DNA of 25,783 nucleotides. Origin: DASYHS01 sp035998295. Its GTDB lineage: Bacteria; Pseudomonadota; Alphaproteobacteria; Azospirillales; Azospirillaceae. Location: assembly GCF_035998295.1 (NCBI RefSeq), contig NZ_DASYHS010000264.1, positions 1 through 25,783 on the forward strand, in the 5' to 3' direction. Every line of letters begins with the position of its first letter. Positions within the stretch are counted from its first letter, which is position 1. Below the pieces are notes generated by a model, which was not told where the DNA came from, did no database searches, and saw only the letters and a list, made by a program, of their open reading frames with translations. Below, piece after piece: positions 1 through 7,280 of this stretch. The translations under genes and the position numbers were made by a program.

Positions 1-28
1 AGGACATTTTCACGAGGGATGACGGCAC

Positions 29-1042
29 ATGTCGACACCGGCCGCCGACGGGTTCCGCATGCCGGCGGAATGGGAACGCCACAGCCGCTGCTGGATGGCC
101 TGGCCCTGCCGCCCCGAGACCTTCCTGTGCGGCATCGACGCCGCGCGCGCCGCCTATGCCGAGGTCGCCCAGACCATTTCGCAGTTCGAGCCGGTGACGA
201 TGGTCTGCAACCCCGCCGACGCGGCGGAGGTGTCGCTCGCCTGCGGCTCCGGGGTGACGGTGCTGCCGCTGCCGGTCTCCGACAGCTGGCTGCGCGACAC
301 CGGGCCGAGCTTCGTGGTCGACGGGCGCGGGGGGCTCGCCGGGGTGCATTGGCGCTTCAACGCCTGGGGCGGCAACTATGCCGACTTCGCGCCCGACGCC
401 GCCGTGGGCCGGCACATCCTCGAGAAGGTCGGCGTCCCCCGCTACGAGGCCCCGCTCGTGCTCGAGGGCGGCTCGTTCCACGTCGACGGCGAGGGGACCC
501 TGCTGACGACGGAGGAGTGCCTCCTCAACCCCAACCGCAACCCCAACCTCGACCGCCGCCAGATCGAGGAGCTGCTGCGGGCGTATCTCGGCGTTCGCGA
601 GGTGATCTGGCTGGGCCGCGGCTACGAGCAGGACGAGACCGACGGCCATGTCGACGAGATCGCCTGCTTCGCGCGGCCGGGCGTCGTGATCGCGCTGACG
701 ACCGAAGATACCGGCGATCCCAACTACAGGATCTTCCAGGACAACCTCGACCGGCTGAAGGCCGCGCGCGACGCCGCCGGCCGGGAGGTCGAGGTGGTGA
801 CCGTCCGCCAGCCCGCGCGCCGCGACGAGCAGGGCCGCAGGCTGACGCTGAGCTACACCAATTTCTACATGGCCAACGGCGCGATCATCATGCCGGCCTT
901 CGAGGATGCGGCCGACGACGAGGCGTTCCGCGTGTTCCGGCGGGTGTTCCCCGACCGCGAGGTGATCCAGATCCCCGCGATCGACATCCTGCGCGGCGGC
1001 GGCGGCATCCACTGCATCACCCAGCAGCAGCCGGAACCCTGA
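29..1042 (+). CDS. aguA: Agmatine deiminase (agmatine iminohydrolase)
   Basis: Hydrolyses agmatine to N-carbamoylputrescine and ammonia in the cytoplasm, a step from arginine to putrescine. The 337-residue protein has the guanidino-modifying-enzyme fold signatures in order: MPAEWE and WMAWP near the start, WLRDTGPSF (88-95, Asp90), LEGGSFHVDG (145-154), the catalytic-histidine motif TDGHVDE (His207) and the C-terminal GGGGIHCITQQ with nucleophile Cys329. Length fits the family (about 340-370). ATG 29 follows GAGGG at 14-18 at a rather long spacing; ATG 59 (Met11), directly before the conserved PAEWE, is the alternative. The partner N-carbamoylputrescine amidase (aguB) is not in the window and may lie upstream of the left edge. 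The assignment to the family is secure; the substrate follows from the family. Confidence 0.95.
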   Translation: MSTPAADGFRMPAEWERHSRCWMAWPCRPETFLCGIDAARAAYAEVAQTISQFEPVTMVCNPADAAEVSLACGSGVTVLPLPVSDSWLRDTGPSFVVDGRGGLAGVHWRFNAWGGNYADFAPDAAVGRHILEKVGVPRYEAPLVLEGGSFHVDGEGTLLTTEECLLNPNRNPNLDRRQIEELLRAYLGVREVIWLGRGYEQDETDGHVDEIACFARPGVVIALTTEDTGDPNYRIFQDNLDRLKAARDAAGREVEVVTVRQPARRDEQGRRLTLSYTNFYMANGAIIMPAFEDAADDEAFRVFRRVFPDREVIQIPAIDILRGGGGIHCITQQQPEP

Positions 1043-1085
1043 ACGCCCGCCCCCCGGACGCCCGCCCTCCGAATGCGGCCTACGG

Positions 1086-1478
1086 CTACGCCGGTGCCCC
1101 CAGCCCGGCCAGCACGGCGAGCAGCCGGGCCGGATCGAAGGGCTTCTGCAGGAAGGCCAGCGGCTTCGTCGCCCGGGCGCGCGGCGACACGGCGGCGTCG
1201 CGCGAGCCGGAGATGAACAGGTGGGGTATCCCGCGCGGGCCGAGGCGCTGCGCCAGGTCGATCCCGTCCTCGTCGCCCCGGAGCTTGATGTCCAGGATGG
1301 CGAGGTCGATCTCCGCCGTGCCGGCGACGCGCAGCGCCTCGGCCACGGACGCCGCCGTCCCGACGACGCGATGGCCCGCTTCCTGGAGCGTCAGCGCGAT
1401 GTAGTCGGCGATCAGGAACTCGTCGTCGACCACCAGCACGCGCAGGCTGCGGCTCAAGGCTTGAACGTCAGCCGGCAT
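1086..1478 (-). CDS. Single-domain response regulator (CheY-like receiver)
   Basis: A 130-residue stand-alone receiver domain with no output domain. The acidic pair Asp18-Asp19 (VVDDE), phospho-acceptor Asp63 (AILDIKL), Ser90 (FISGS) and Lys112 (LQKPF) are all present, so it should be phosphorylatable. Its start (ATG 1478, preceded by a GGGGACGGA stretch) lies inside the 3' end of the upstream receiver-kinase gene; the two reading frames overlap by 25 bases, implying translational coupling. Small receivers of this kind paired with HisKA_2/HWE kinases often act as phosphate sinks or intermediates; whether this one does so is inference from the gene pairing. Confidence 0.88.
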   Translation of the reverse strand: MPADVQALSRSLRVLVVDDEFLIADYIALTLQEAGHRVVGTAASVAEALRVAGTAEIDLAILDIKLRGDEDGIDLAQRLGPRGIPHLFISGSRDAAVSPRARATKPLAFLQKPFDPARLLAVLAGLGAPA

Positions 1479-2428
1479 TCCGTCCCCGCTGCGCCCGGCA
1501 CGAAGACGAGCTCGGCCCGGAGCTGGGCGGCGAGGCGACGGACCAGTTCCATCCCCAGCCCGGGCGTGTCGCCGCCCTCCTGGAACCCGGTGCCGTCATC
1601 GTCGGCCAAGGCCAGGACCACCCCGTCCTCCCCGTGCTGCAGCCGTACCTCCATCCGCCCCGTCCGTTCCCCTGCATACCCGTGCTTCAGCGCACCCATG
1701 ATCAGCTCGTTGGCGATCAGCCCGAGCGGAACCGCCACGTCCACCGGCAGCTCCAGCGCGTCGAACCGAGTATCCAGCACTATGCGGCCGCCGCCAAGCC
1801 CGATCAGGTCCCGCGTCAGCCGGTCGAGATAGGCGGTGAAATCGACGCGCCGGAAATCGGGGGAGCGGTAGAACTGCTCCTGCAGGCTGCTGAGCGCCTG
1901 GATGCGGCGGCTGAGGTCGAGGATCTGCTCGCGCGAGTCTGCGGACACCGCCCGCGCGGTCAGCCCCATCAGGCTGATGACGATCTGGAGGTTGTTGTGG
2001 AGCCGGTGATACAGCTCCTTCAGGACCAGGTTGCGGTTCTCGCTCAGCTCGCGCCGCTCGAGGGCGCGTTCCCAGGCGATGCGCACGCTGGTCGCGAGCC
2101 GGCGGAACTGCTTCGGCCCCTTCACGACATAGTCGTCGAAGCCGCCCTTCATCGCACGGACGGCCAGTTCCTCGTTGCCGGTGCCCGTGAACATCACCGC
2201 GGCCGCGAGCGGCTGGCCCGCCTCGACCCGCTCCAGAACGCGGAGGCCGTCGCTCCAGCGCAGGTCGTAGTCCGTGACGAGGATGTCGGGCACGCCCTCG
2301 GCGAGCGCCAGGTCCAGGTCCGCGGCACTGCCCACCTCCCGGATCTCCGGGTCCGCCAGCTCCTGGCGCAGCGCGCGGACGGCGAGGGTACGGGCGTCGG
2401 GATCGTCGTCGACGATGAGAATGCGCAT
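1454..2428 (-). CDS. Receiver-histidine kinase fusion, HisKA_2 type
   Basis: A soluble 324-residue protein with an N-terminal receiver (about 1-115; Asp7-9, phospho-site Asp53 in VTDYDL, Thr81, Lys103) joined to a HisKA_2 dimerisation domain with the motif ELYHRLHNNLQ (His141) and a C-terminal HATPase (about 230-322; DDDGTGF at 277-282, GLGMELV at 290-296). The start at ATG 2428 is chosen because MRILIVDDD is the first strand of the receiver and a GAGGG lies just upstream; the open frame extends much further, but that extension is non-coding shadow. The N-box reads NELIMGALKHG: the Asn normally just before the Ala, which coordinates Mg-ATP, is Gly245. The domain order (receiver then kinase, no membrane segment) suggests it receives phosphate from another kinase and passes it on to the overlapping response regulator. 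Confidence 0.88.
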   Translation of the reverse strand: MRILIVDDDPDARTLAVRALRQELADPEIREVGSAADLDLALAEGVPDILVTDYDLRWSDGLRVLERVEAGQPLAAAVMFTGTGNEELAVRAMKGGFDDYVVKGPKQFRRLATSVRIAWERALERRELSENRNLVLKELYHRLHNNLQIVISLMGLTARAVSADSREQILDLSRRIQALSSLQEQFYRSPDFRRVDFTAYLDRLTRDLIGLGGGRIVLDTRFDALELPVDVAVPLGLIANELIMGALKHGYAGERTGRMEVRLQHGEDGVVLALADDDGTGFQEGGDTPGLGMELVRRLAAQLRAELVFVPGAAGTECRLTFKP

Positions 2429-2494
2429 GAAACCCTCGTGCCGTCGGGGAACGCGAGCATATGGCGACGCATTGACCGGGGGCAACGTGTCGCT

Positions 2495-4300
2495 ATGAGG
2501 ATTCCACAGGTGACGGCCCCGGAACAGCCCTCCCCCCCTGCCGACCCTCCCTCGCGATGGGGGACCGCGCGCGGCGCGGCCCTGCTGGCCCTGGCTCTGC
2601 TGCTGCTGCTCGCAAGCGCGCTCGCCCTGACCTTGAGCCTCTCGCAACTCGCCGAAAACCGGGCCCAGGTCGTGCGCACCAACACGATCCTGCGCGGGCT
2701 GGCCGAACTGCGCGCGATCGCCCGCGCGGCCGAGACCGGCCAGCGCGGCTTCGTCCTGACCGGGGAGCGCAGATACATCGAACCCTACGAGCGGGCGACG
2801 GACCGGATCTGGACGCATGTCTCCGAGCTCGAGGGCCTGATCAAGCACCCGGCCGCGGCCGGGCTGCTGCGGGAGCTGCAGCCGCTGCTCCACGCCAAGC
2901 TGGACGAGCTGGAGCGGACCGTCGCCCTGCGCGAACGGGATTTCGACACGGCGCTGTCGGCGGTTCGCACCGATGTCGGCCAGGAGCTGATGGAGCGGAT
3001 CGACGCAACCCTGGACGCGCTGGAGGAGACCGAGCGCAACCTGCTGGCCGTACGGGCGGCGCAGGAGGAACGGTCGGCGGTGTCGGCGACGCGGCTGGCG
3101 GGACTGATGGTGGTCCTGGCCCTGGTCAGCGCCATGCTCGGCTCGGCGCGCATCCTTCAGCAGCGCGCCGACACCCATCTGTTCGAGAGCGACCGCCGGT
3201 TCCGGGATCTGGCCGAGAACATCCAGGAGGTGTTCTGGATGTCCGATCCGCGGCGGACCAGGCTTCTCTACGCCAACCCCGCCTTCGAGCGCGTCTGGGG
3301 CCGGCGGCGCGAGGCCGCCTACCGCGACCCCGCCGCCTGGCTGGAAGCGATCCTGCCCGAGGACCGGCCGCGGCCCGGGGACGGGCACGGGGACGAAATC
3401 GGCGACGAGTACCGCGGCACCTACCGCATACGCCGCCCCGACGGCTCGGTGCGCTGGATCCGCGACCGCGGCTGGCCGGTGCGCGACGCGCAGGGCGGCG
3501 TGCGCCATCTCGTCGGCGTGGCCGAGGACGTCACCGCGATCCGCGAGGCGCAGGAGGCGCTGGTCCGGGCGAACGAGGAGCTGGAGAGCCGGGTCGAGCA
3601 GCGCACGGCGGAGCTGACGGAAGTGAACCTGGAACTCGACGCCTTCGCCTACACGGTCTCGCACGACCTGCGGGCGCCGCTGCGCGCGATACACGGCTAC
3701 ACCGAGGCGCTGGTCGAGGACCATGACGGCGCGCTGAGCGAGGAGGGCCGTCACTACCTGCGCCGGATCGGGGCCTCGGCGCTCCGGATGGAGGAGCTGA
3801 TCCGCGACATCCTTTCCTACAGCCGCCTGTCGCGCGCGGAGGTCGGCCTGCGCCCGCTGTCGCTCGACGCGCTGGTCCGCCAGGCCCTCTCCGGGGCGGC
3901 CGCCGCGATCGAGGAGACCGGGGCGCGGATCGCGGTCGAGCACCGCCTGCCGGACGTCCGCGCCCATCCGCCCATCCTGGCGCAGGTGCTCGACAACCTG
4001 CTGAGCAACGCGATGAAGTTCGTCGCTCCCGGCACCCGGCCGGAGATCCGCGTCTCGGCGCAGCGGTGGGACGGCCGGGTGCGGCTGTGGGTCGAGGACA
4101 ACGGCATCGGCATCGCGCCCGAGGACCGGCAGCGCATCTTCCTGCCGTTCCAGCGCCTGCACGGCCCGGAAACCTATCCCGGCACCGGCATCGGCCTCGG
4201 CATCGTGCGCAAGAGCCTCGAGCGCATGGGCGGCAGCTGCGGCGTCGAAGGCCGCCCCGGCGGCGGCAGCCGTTTCTGGGTCGAGTTGCAGGCGGCGTGA
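2495..4300 (+). CDS. Membrane sensor histidine kinase (CHASE3-PAS-HisKA-HATPase)
   Basis: A 601-residue inner-membrane sensor kinase. A first transmembrane helix (about 28-50) is followed by a CHASE3 sensor domain with AAETGQRGFVLTG (78-90), a second helix (about 201-220), a PAS domain (232-350, with FWMSDP and YANPAFERVWG), a short coiled coil (350-380), HisKA with TVSHDLRAPLRAIHG (His390) and HATPase with NLLSNAMKF (501-509), EDNGIGI (534-540) and GTGIGLGI (563-570). The HisKA/HATPase pair resembles those of bacteriophytochrome-type kinases. ATG 2495 has only a poor ribosome site; GTG 2510 (after AGGA at 2498) would shorten it by five residues. It is divergent from the receiver-kinase gene across 66 bases, and these two may form one signalling pathway. 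The CHASE3 ligand is unknown. Confidence 0.9.
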   Translation: MRIPQVTAPEQPSPPADPPSRWGTARGAALLALALLLLLASALALTLSLSQLAENRAQVVRTNTILRGLAELRAIARAAETGQRGFVLTGERRYIEPYERATDRIWTHVSELEGLIKHPAAAGLLRELQPLLHAKLDELERTVALRERDFDTALSAVRTDVGQELMERIDATLDALEETERNLLAVRAAQEERSAVSATRLAGLMVVLALVSAMLGSARILQQRADTHLFESDRRFRDLAENIQEVFWMSDPRRTRLLYANPAFERVWGRRREAAYRDPAAWLEAILPEDRPRPGDGHGDEIGDEYRGTYRIRRPDGSVRWIRDRGWPVRDAQGGVRHLVGVAEDVTAIREAQEALVRANEELESRVEQRTAELTEVNLELDAFAYTVSHDLRAPLRAIHGYTEALVEDHDGALSEEGRHYLRRIGASALRMEELIRDILSYSRLSRAEVGLRPLSLDALVRQALSGAAAAIEETGARIAVEHRLPDVRAHPPILAQVLDNLLSNAMKFVAPGTRPEIRVSAQRWDGRVRLWVEDNGIGIAPEDRQRIFLPFQRLHGPETYPGTGIGLGIVRKSLERMGGSCGVEGRPGGGSRFWVELQAA

Positions 4301-4310
4301 GGGTGGGGAA

Positions 4311-4339
4311 TTGACTCCATACCGACTGGCCGGTATGGT
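4311..4339 (+). promoter_or_regulatory. Promoter of the tetR-GST unit
   Basis: A sigma-70-like pair: TTGACT at 4311-4316, a 17-base spacer and TATGGT at 4334-4339. Transcription would begin near 4346. The first TetR operator fills exactly the spacer and most of the -10 box, so a bound regulator would block RNA polymerase. Assigned by eye from spacing and consensus. Confidence 0.6.
4317..4338. promoter_or_regulatory. TetR operator 1 (inverted repeat)
   Basis: Perfect 8-base arms CCATACCG / CGGTATGG separated by ACTGGC (22 bases). The pattern resembles the TACCGACC-GGTCGGTA type operators of many TetR proteins. It occupies the promoter spacer and -10 box directly upstream of the tetR gene, so autoregulation is the natural reading. 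Confidence 0.75.
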
Positions 4340-4361
4340 CCATACCAACCAGTCGGTATGG
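4340..4361. promoter_or_regulatory. TetR operator 2 (inverted repeat over the start codon)
   Basis: A second copy one base after operator 1: arms CCATACC(A) / (C)GGTATGG around ACCAGT, with 7 of 8 arm pairs matching. The central parts of the two copies are also mutually inverted (CCGACTGG in the first, CCAGTCGG in the second). The ATG at 4358 lies inside the right arm, so the operator covers the predicted transcription start and the translation start. Confidence 0.72.
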
Positions 4362-5008
4362 AAGCGATGCGGACATATCATCAGTCGGTGACGAAGCTTC
4401 TGGACGCGACCCTCGAGGTGGTGCGCACGAAGGGATACGCCGCGACGCGGATCGAGGACGTCTGCGCGCAAGCCGGGGTGACCAAGGGCAGCTTCTTTCA
4501 CCATTTCAAGAGCAAGGAGGATCTGGCCCTGGCGGCTGCGGCGCATTGGGACGCCCATGTGTCGGCGTTCTTCGCCGAGGCTCCCTATCATGGCGCCGCC
4601 GACCCGCTCGACCGGCTGATCGCCTATGTCGAGTTCCGAAAGGCGATCCTGACGGGTGATCTGGCCGATTTCACCTGCTTCGCCGGCACCGTCGTCCAGG
4701 AAGCCTATCGCACTCACCCGGAAGTCGCCGCCGCCTGCGCCGGGGCCATCACCGGGCATGCCAGGACGCTCGAAGCGGACATCGACGCGGCGATGCACCG
4801 CTACGGCGTCGTCGGCGCTTGGACGGCCGAAGACCTCGCCTTGCACATTCAGGCCGTGATCCAGGGCGGATTCATTCTCGCCAAGGCGACCGGGAGTGCG
4901 GCCACCGCCGCCGCGAGCCTGGATCACCTGGGCCGCTATCTCGATCTTCTGTTTGCCGGCGGACCGAGCCGGCGGGGAGCCGGGCAGGAAGACGAGCCGC
5001 CTTCCTGA
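4358..5008 (+). CDS. TetR/AcrR family transcriptional regulator
   Basis: A 216-residue repressor-type protein. The N-terminal helix-turn-helix (about 12-58) shows the family pattern: LDATLEVVRTKGYAATRIEDV, then AGVTKGSFFHHFKSKEDL; the rest is an all-helical ligand and dimerisation domain with no recognisable ligand signature. The start is uncertain: ATG 4358 falls within operator 2 and would have a leader of only about 12 bases without a ribosome site, while ATG 4367 (three residues shorter) has GGAAG only two bases away. A GST gene follows 111 bases downstream on the same strand, so the regulator probably senses an electrophile or xenobiotic and controls that enzyme together with itself; the ligand is not predictable from the sequence. 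Confidence 0.9.
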   Translation: MEAMRTYHQSVTKLLDATLEVVRTKGYAATRIEDVCAQAGVTKGSFFHHFKSKEDLALAAAAHWDAHVSAFFAEAPYHGAADPLDRLIAYVEFRKAILTGDLADFTCFAGTVVQEAYRTHPEVAAACAGAITGHARTLEADIDAAMHRYGVVGAWTAEDLALHIQAVIQGGFILAKATGSAATAAASLDHLGRYLDLLFAGGPSRRGAGQEDEPPS

Positions 5009-5119
5009 AACGCCGACGCCTGCGCCTTCATGACCTGCGTGGCGCTCGCCTTCCCCCTCACCTCGCGGCAGGGCGGCAGACCGCTTGGCCGGAGCACTCC
5101 CGACAGCTGGAGGATCGAC

Positions 5120-5734
5120 ATGCAAATCTACTGGATCAAGGCACAGGCGCCGCGCCGCGTGCTGGCGCTCGTCAAACATCTCGGCATCGAGGCGGAGTGC
5201 ATCGAGGTGGACCTGAAGCGGGGCGAAATGAGAACGCCCCGCTACGCCGCGCTCAATCCCAACATGAAGGCGCCGACGCTGGTCGACGGCGACCTGGTGC
5301 TATGGGAATCGTCGGCGATCATGGCCTATCTCTGCATCAAAGCCGGCTCCGACATGTGGCCGGCCCGTGATCCGGGCGAGCAGGTCGACATGCTGCGCTG
5401 GCTCTCCTGGAACGATTGCCACTGGTCGGAAGCGGTCGCCCCTTACTATTTCGAGCATATCGTCAAGCCGACCTTCGACATCGGCGCCCCCGACCGCGCG
5501 GCCTTGCAGGGCGTGGCCGGCGCCCTGAAGAAGTATGCAAGCGTGCTCGACGGCCATCTCGCGGGGCGGAGCCATGTCGCCTGCGGCAGGCTCACCATCG
5601 CCGATTTCCAGCTCGCCTCGATGGCGGCCTACTGGCAGGAATCGGAGATGCCCCTTGATGCGTTTCCGAACGTCGTGGGCTGGCTCGACGGGCTGATGCG
5701 GATTCCGGCCTGGGCCGATCCCTGGCCGGCATAG
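5120..5734 (+). CDS. Glutathione S-transferase family protein
   Basis: A 204-residue cytosolic GST-fold protein. The N-terminal thioredoxin-like half carries the typical NPNMKAPTLVDGDLVLWESSAI segment (about 50-71), with the cis-proline (AP-T) and the ES pair that contacts the glutathione gamma-glutamyl group; the C-terminal half is helical with the GRLTIADFQLAS N-capping-box motif (about 155-166). The start is ATG 5120, because GGAGG at 5109-5113 sits correctly and homology begins at once; the frame is open from 5030, but those 30 residues have no GST character. It lies downstream of tetR and probably belongs to the same regulated unit. Substrate unknown; detoxification is inferred from family and regulator. 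Confidence 0.9.
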   Translation: MQIYWIKAQAPRRVLALVKHLGIEAECIEVDLKRGEMRTPRYAALNPNMKAPTLVDGDLVLWESSAIMAYLCIKAGSDMWPARDPGEQVDMLRWLSWNDCHWSEAVAPYYFEHIVKPTFDIGAPDRAALQGVAGALKKYASVLDGHLAGRSHVACGRLTIADFQLASMAAYWQESEMPLDAFPNVVGWLDGLMRIPAWADPWPA

Positions 5735-5745
5735 GGAAGACCGGC

Positions 5746-5780
5746 CCGGGCGCCGCGGCCCCTCCCGGCTAGGCGCCCGG
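5746..5780. terminator. Hairpin between convergent genes (possible bidirectional terminator)
   Basis: Perfect 9-base arms CCGGGCGCC (5746-5754) and GGCGCCCGG (5772-5780) around a 17-base loop. The loop contains the stop codon of the leftward JAB-E1 gene, and the left arm begins 11 bases after the GST stop. There is no U-tract on either side, so termination is uncertain. Confidence 0.35.
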
Positions 5781-7277
5781 CAGCATCACCCTTTCCACCG
5801 GCGGCCAGTGGTCGGGGGCCGCGATCGGGGCCTCGTCGGCGCCCTGGTCGGCCCAGCCGCGCAGCCGGCCGCAGGCGCAGCCGGGCTTGCGGTGCTGCTT
5901 GCGGTCGGTCACGTCCAGGCATTCCGCGACGAAGTTCATCTGCATCCGCTCGAACGGCGCGTCGAACCGGCCGGTCAGCCAGCCGATCGCGTAGCCCGCC
6001 GCCATCGTCCCCATCACCGTCGTGATGTAGCCGACGGTGTCGATCGGCGGGATGTCCGCCGGGCCCGGCCGCCCCGACGGGCCGACGCCCGCGGCGGCCG
6101 ACGGGCCGACGCCCGCGGCGGCATTACGGCGCGCGCGCTCTTCCTCCGACAGCAGCTCGATCTCGACCCGCGCCGGGTCGACCATGCCCCGGCAGCGCAC
6201 GCAGGGATCGCTCGACAGGAAGCGCACGAGCTGCGCGATCTGGCCGGTCACGATGCCTCCCCGGCTCTCGATCAGCCCGCCCGAATCGATCGCCGGCACC
6301 AGGTAGCGGGTCGACACGTCGCTGAGCGCCCAGCGGCTGTGCTGCTGGTCCGTGCAGCCCAGCACCACGTCGGCGGTCGCGACCGCGTCCACGATTTCCT
6401 TCTGCGGCAGCCGGCCGATATAGGCCTCCACCACCACCGTGGGGTCGATCCCATGGACGTGCTCATAGGCCAGCAGCGCCTTCGGCACCGCGTTGGCCGC
6501 ATGCTCGGGCCGGCTGCCGTGCATGCGCTCCAGGTTCGATTCGCTGACCCGGTCGCTGTCCGCGACGATGATCCGCCCGACCCCCGCCCGGGCCAGGATC
6601 GGGATCGCCGCCGAGCCGGTGCCCCCCGCCCCGATCACCGCGACGGTCGAGCGGCGCAGGCGCTGGTGCGCCTCCTTGCCGAAGGCGCTGGTGAAGCGCG
6701 CGACCCGCTCGGGCGGGATCGGCGCCGGCGCCGGCCGGTCGCCGTCCGGCCACACCTCGACCGCGGGGTCGCGCTCGATGGCGGCGTGGCGGACGGCGTG
6801 CCAGCGCCCGCGCCAGTGCACGCGGCCCGACAGCACCGTGACCCCGTCGATCTCGCCCAGGATCAGGCTGGCATAGGGCCGGTCCGGGGCGAAGCCGCCG
6901 AAATAGTCGGCGTAGTAGGCGTCCATGTCGTCGTCGATGGCGCTGGGATGCGGCTCCGATCCCGCGGGATGGGAGTGGACCAGCCCCGCCGCCAGCCGGT
7001 GCCGCTCGGCCGCTAGCGCGATCCGCGAGCTGTAGGAGGCGTGGATCCGGACATGGTCGTATCCCTCGTCCACCTCGCCCGGGCGCGGCGGCTCCAGCGC
7101 GGCCAGGGTCACGACGAGGCCCGAGGGCGTCCCGCGCCAGCCGAACCAGGCGAAGCTCGCCCATTCGCGCTCGGGATGGCGCCGGAACACGAGCTGGCGC
7201 AGGTCCTGGAATTCGGCCGAGGCCGCGCGCAGGATCGCCGGCGGCGCCGACCGGGTCTCGAGCCGGGATGACGCCAT
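5769..7277 (-). CDS. JAB/MPN protease - E1-like (ThiF/MoeB) adenylyltransferase fusion
   Basis: A 502-residue two-domain protein. Residues about 15-170 form a JAB/MPN metalloprotease: VHSHPAGSEPHPSAIDDD gives zinc ligands His101, His103 and Asp115 with Ser112, and a Glu near 36-38 fits the catalytic position. Residues about 190-470 form an E1/ThiF fold: IGAGGTGS (215-222) for ATP, DSDRVSESNLERM (240-252), Lys266, GCTDQQHSR with Asp310, and a zinc site of CVRC (359-362) plus CAC (467-469). E1 domains adenylate the C-terminal glycine of a ubiquitin-like or sulfur-carrier protein; JAB enzymes cleave such proteins from targets or precursors. The gene begins three bases after the stop codon of a ubiquitin-like gene, its obvious partner. 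No cysteine lies between 362 and 453, so the usual crossover-loop thioester cysteine is missing. No E2-like gene is adjacent. Confidence 0.9.
   Translation of the reverse strand: MASSRLETRSAPPAILRAASAEFQDLRQLVFRRHPEREWASFAWFGWRGTPSGLVVTLAALEPPRPGEVDEGYDHVRIHASYSSRIALAAERHRLAAGLVHSHPAGSEPHPSAIDDDMDAYYADYFGGFAPDRPYASLILGEIDGVTVLSGRVHWRGRWHAVRHAAIERDPAVEVWPDGDRPAPAPIPPERVARFTSAFGKEAHQRLRRSTVAVIGAGGTGSAAIPILARAGVGRIIVADSDRVSESNLERMHGSRPEHAANAVPKALLAYEHVHGIDPTVVVEAYIGRLPQKEIVDAVATADVVLGCTDQQHSRWALSDVSTRYLVPAIDSGGLIESRGGIVTGQIAQLVRFLSSDPCVRCRGMVDPARVEIELLSEEERARRNAAAGVGPSAAAGVGPSGRPGPADIPPIDTVGYITTVMGTMAAGYAIGWLTGRFDAPFERMQMNFVAECLDVTDRKQHRKPGCACGRLRGWADQGADEAPIAAPDHWPPVERVMLPGA
6075..6122. repeat. 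Perfect 24-bp tandem duplication inside the E1 domain
   Basis: Two identical 24-base units, 6075-6098 and 6099-6122. On the coding (minus) strand each specifies the eight residues AAAGVGPS, giving a Gly/Pro/Ala-rich segment at about 386-401 of the JAB-E1 protein, within the stretch expected to be the E1 crossover loop. In frame, so likely a recent slippage or length-variable linker. Confidence 0.9.
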
Positions 7278-7280
7278 GGC

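Noticed and set aside
1634..2494. N-terminal extension of the CHASE3 kinase frame
   Set aside because: It is antisense to the receiver-kinase gene and has no domain pattern; the kinase starts at or just after 2495.
4340..4361. A transcription terminator after the sensor kinase instead of an operator
   Set aside because: There is no U-tract, and two near-identical palindromes over a well-spaced promoter and start codon fit a TetR operator better.
1454..5179. A 1241-codon minus-strand open frame
   Set aside because: Only the last 324 codons (from 2428) show domains. The rest is antisense to the sensor kinase, tetR and upstream GST region and is open because of the high GC content.
5769..7277. 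The fusion as a plain MoeB/ThiF cofactor-biosynthesis enzyme
   Set aside because: The intact JAMM protease domain and the adjacent Gly-Gly protein make a dedicated modifier or carrier pair more likely, though a sulfur-carrier role is not excluded.
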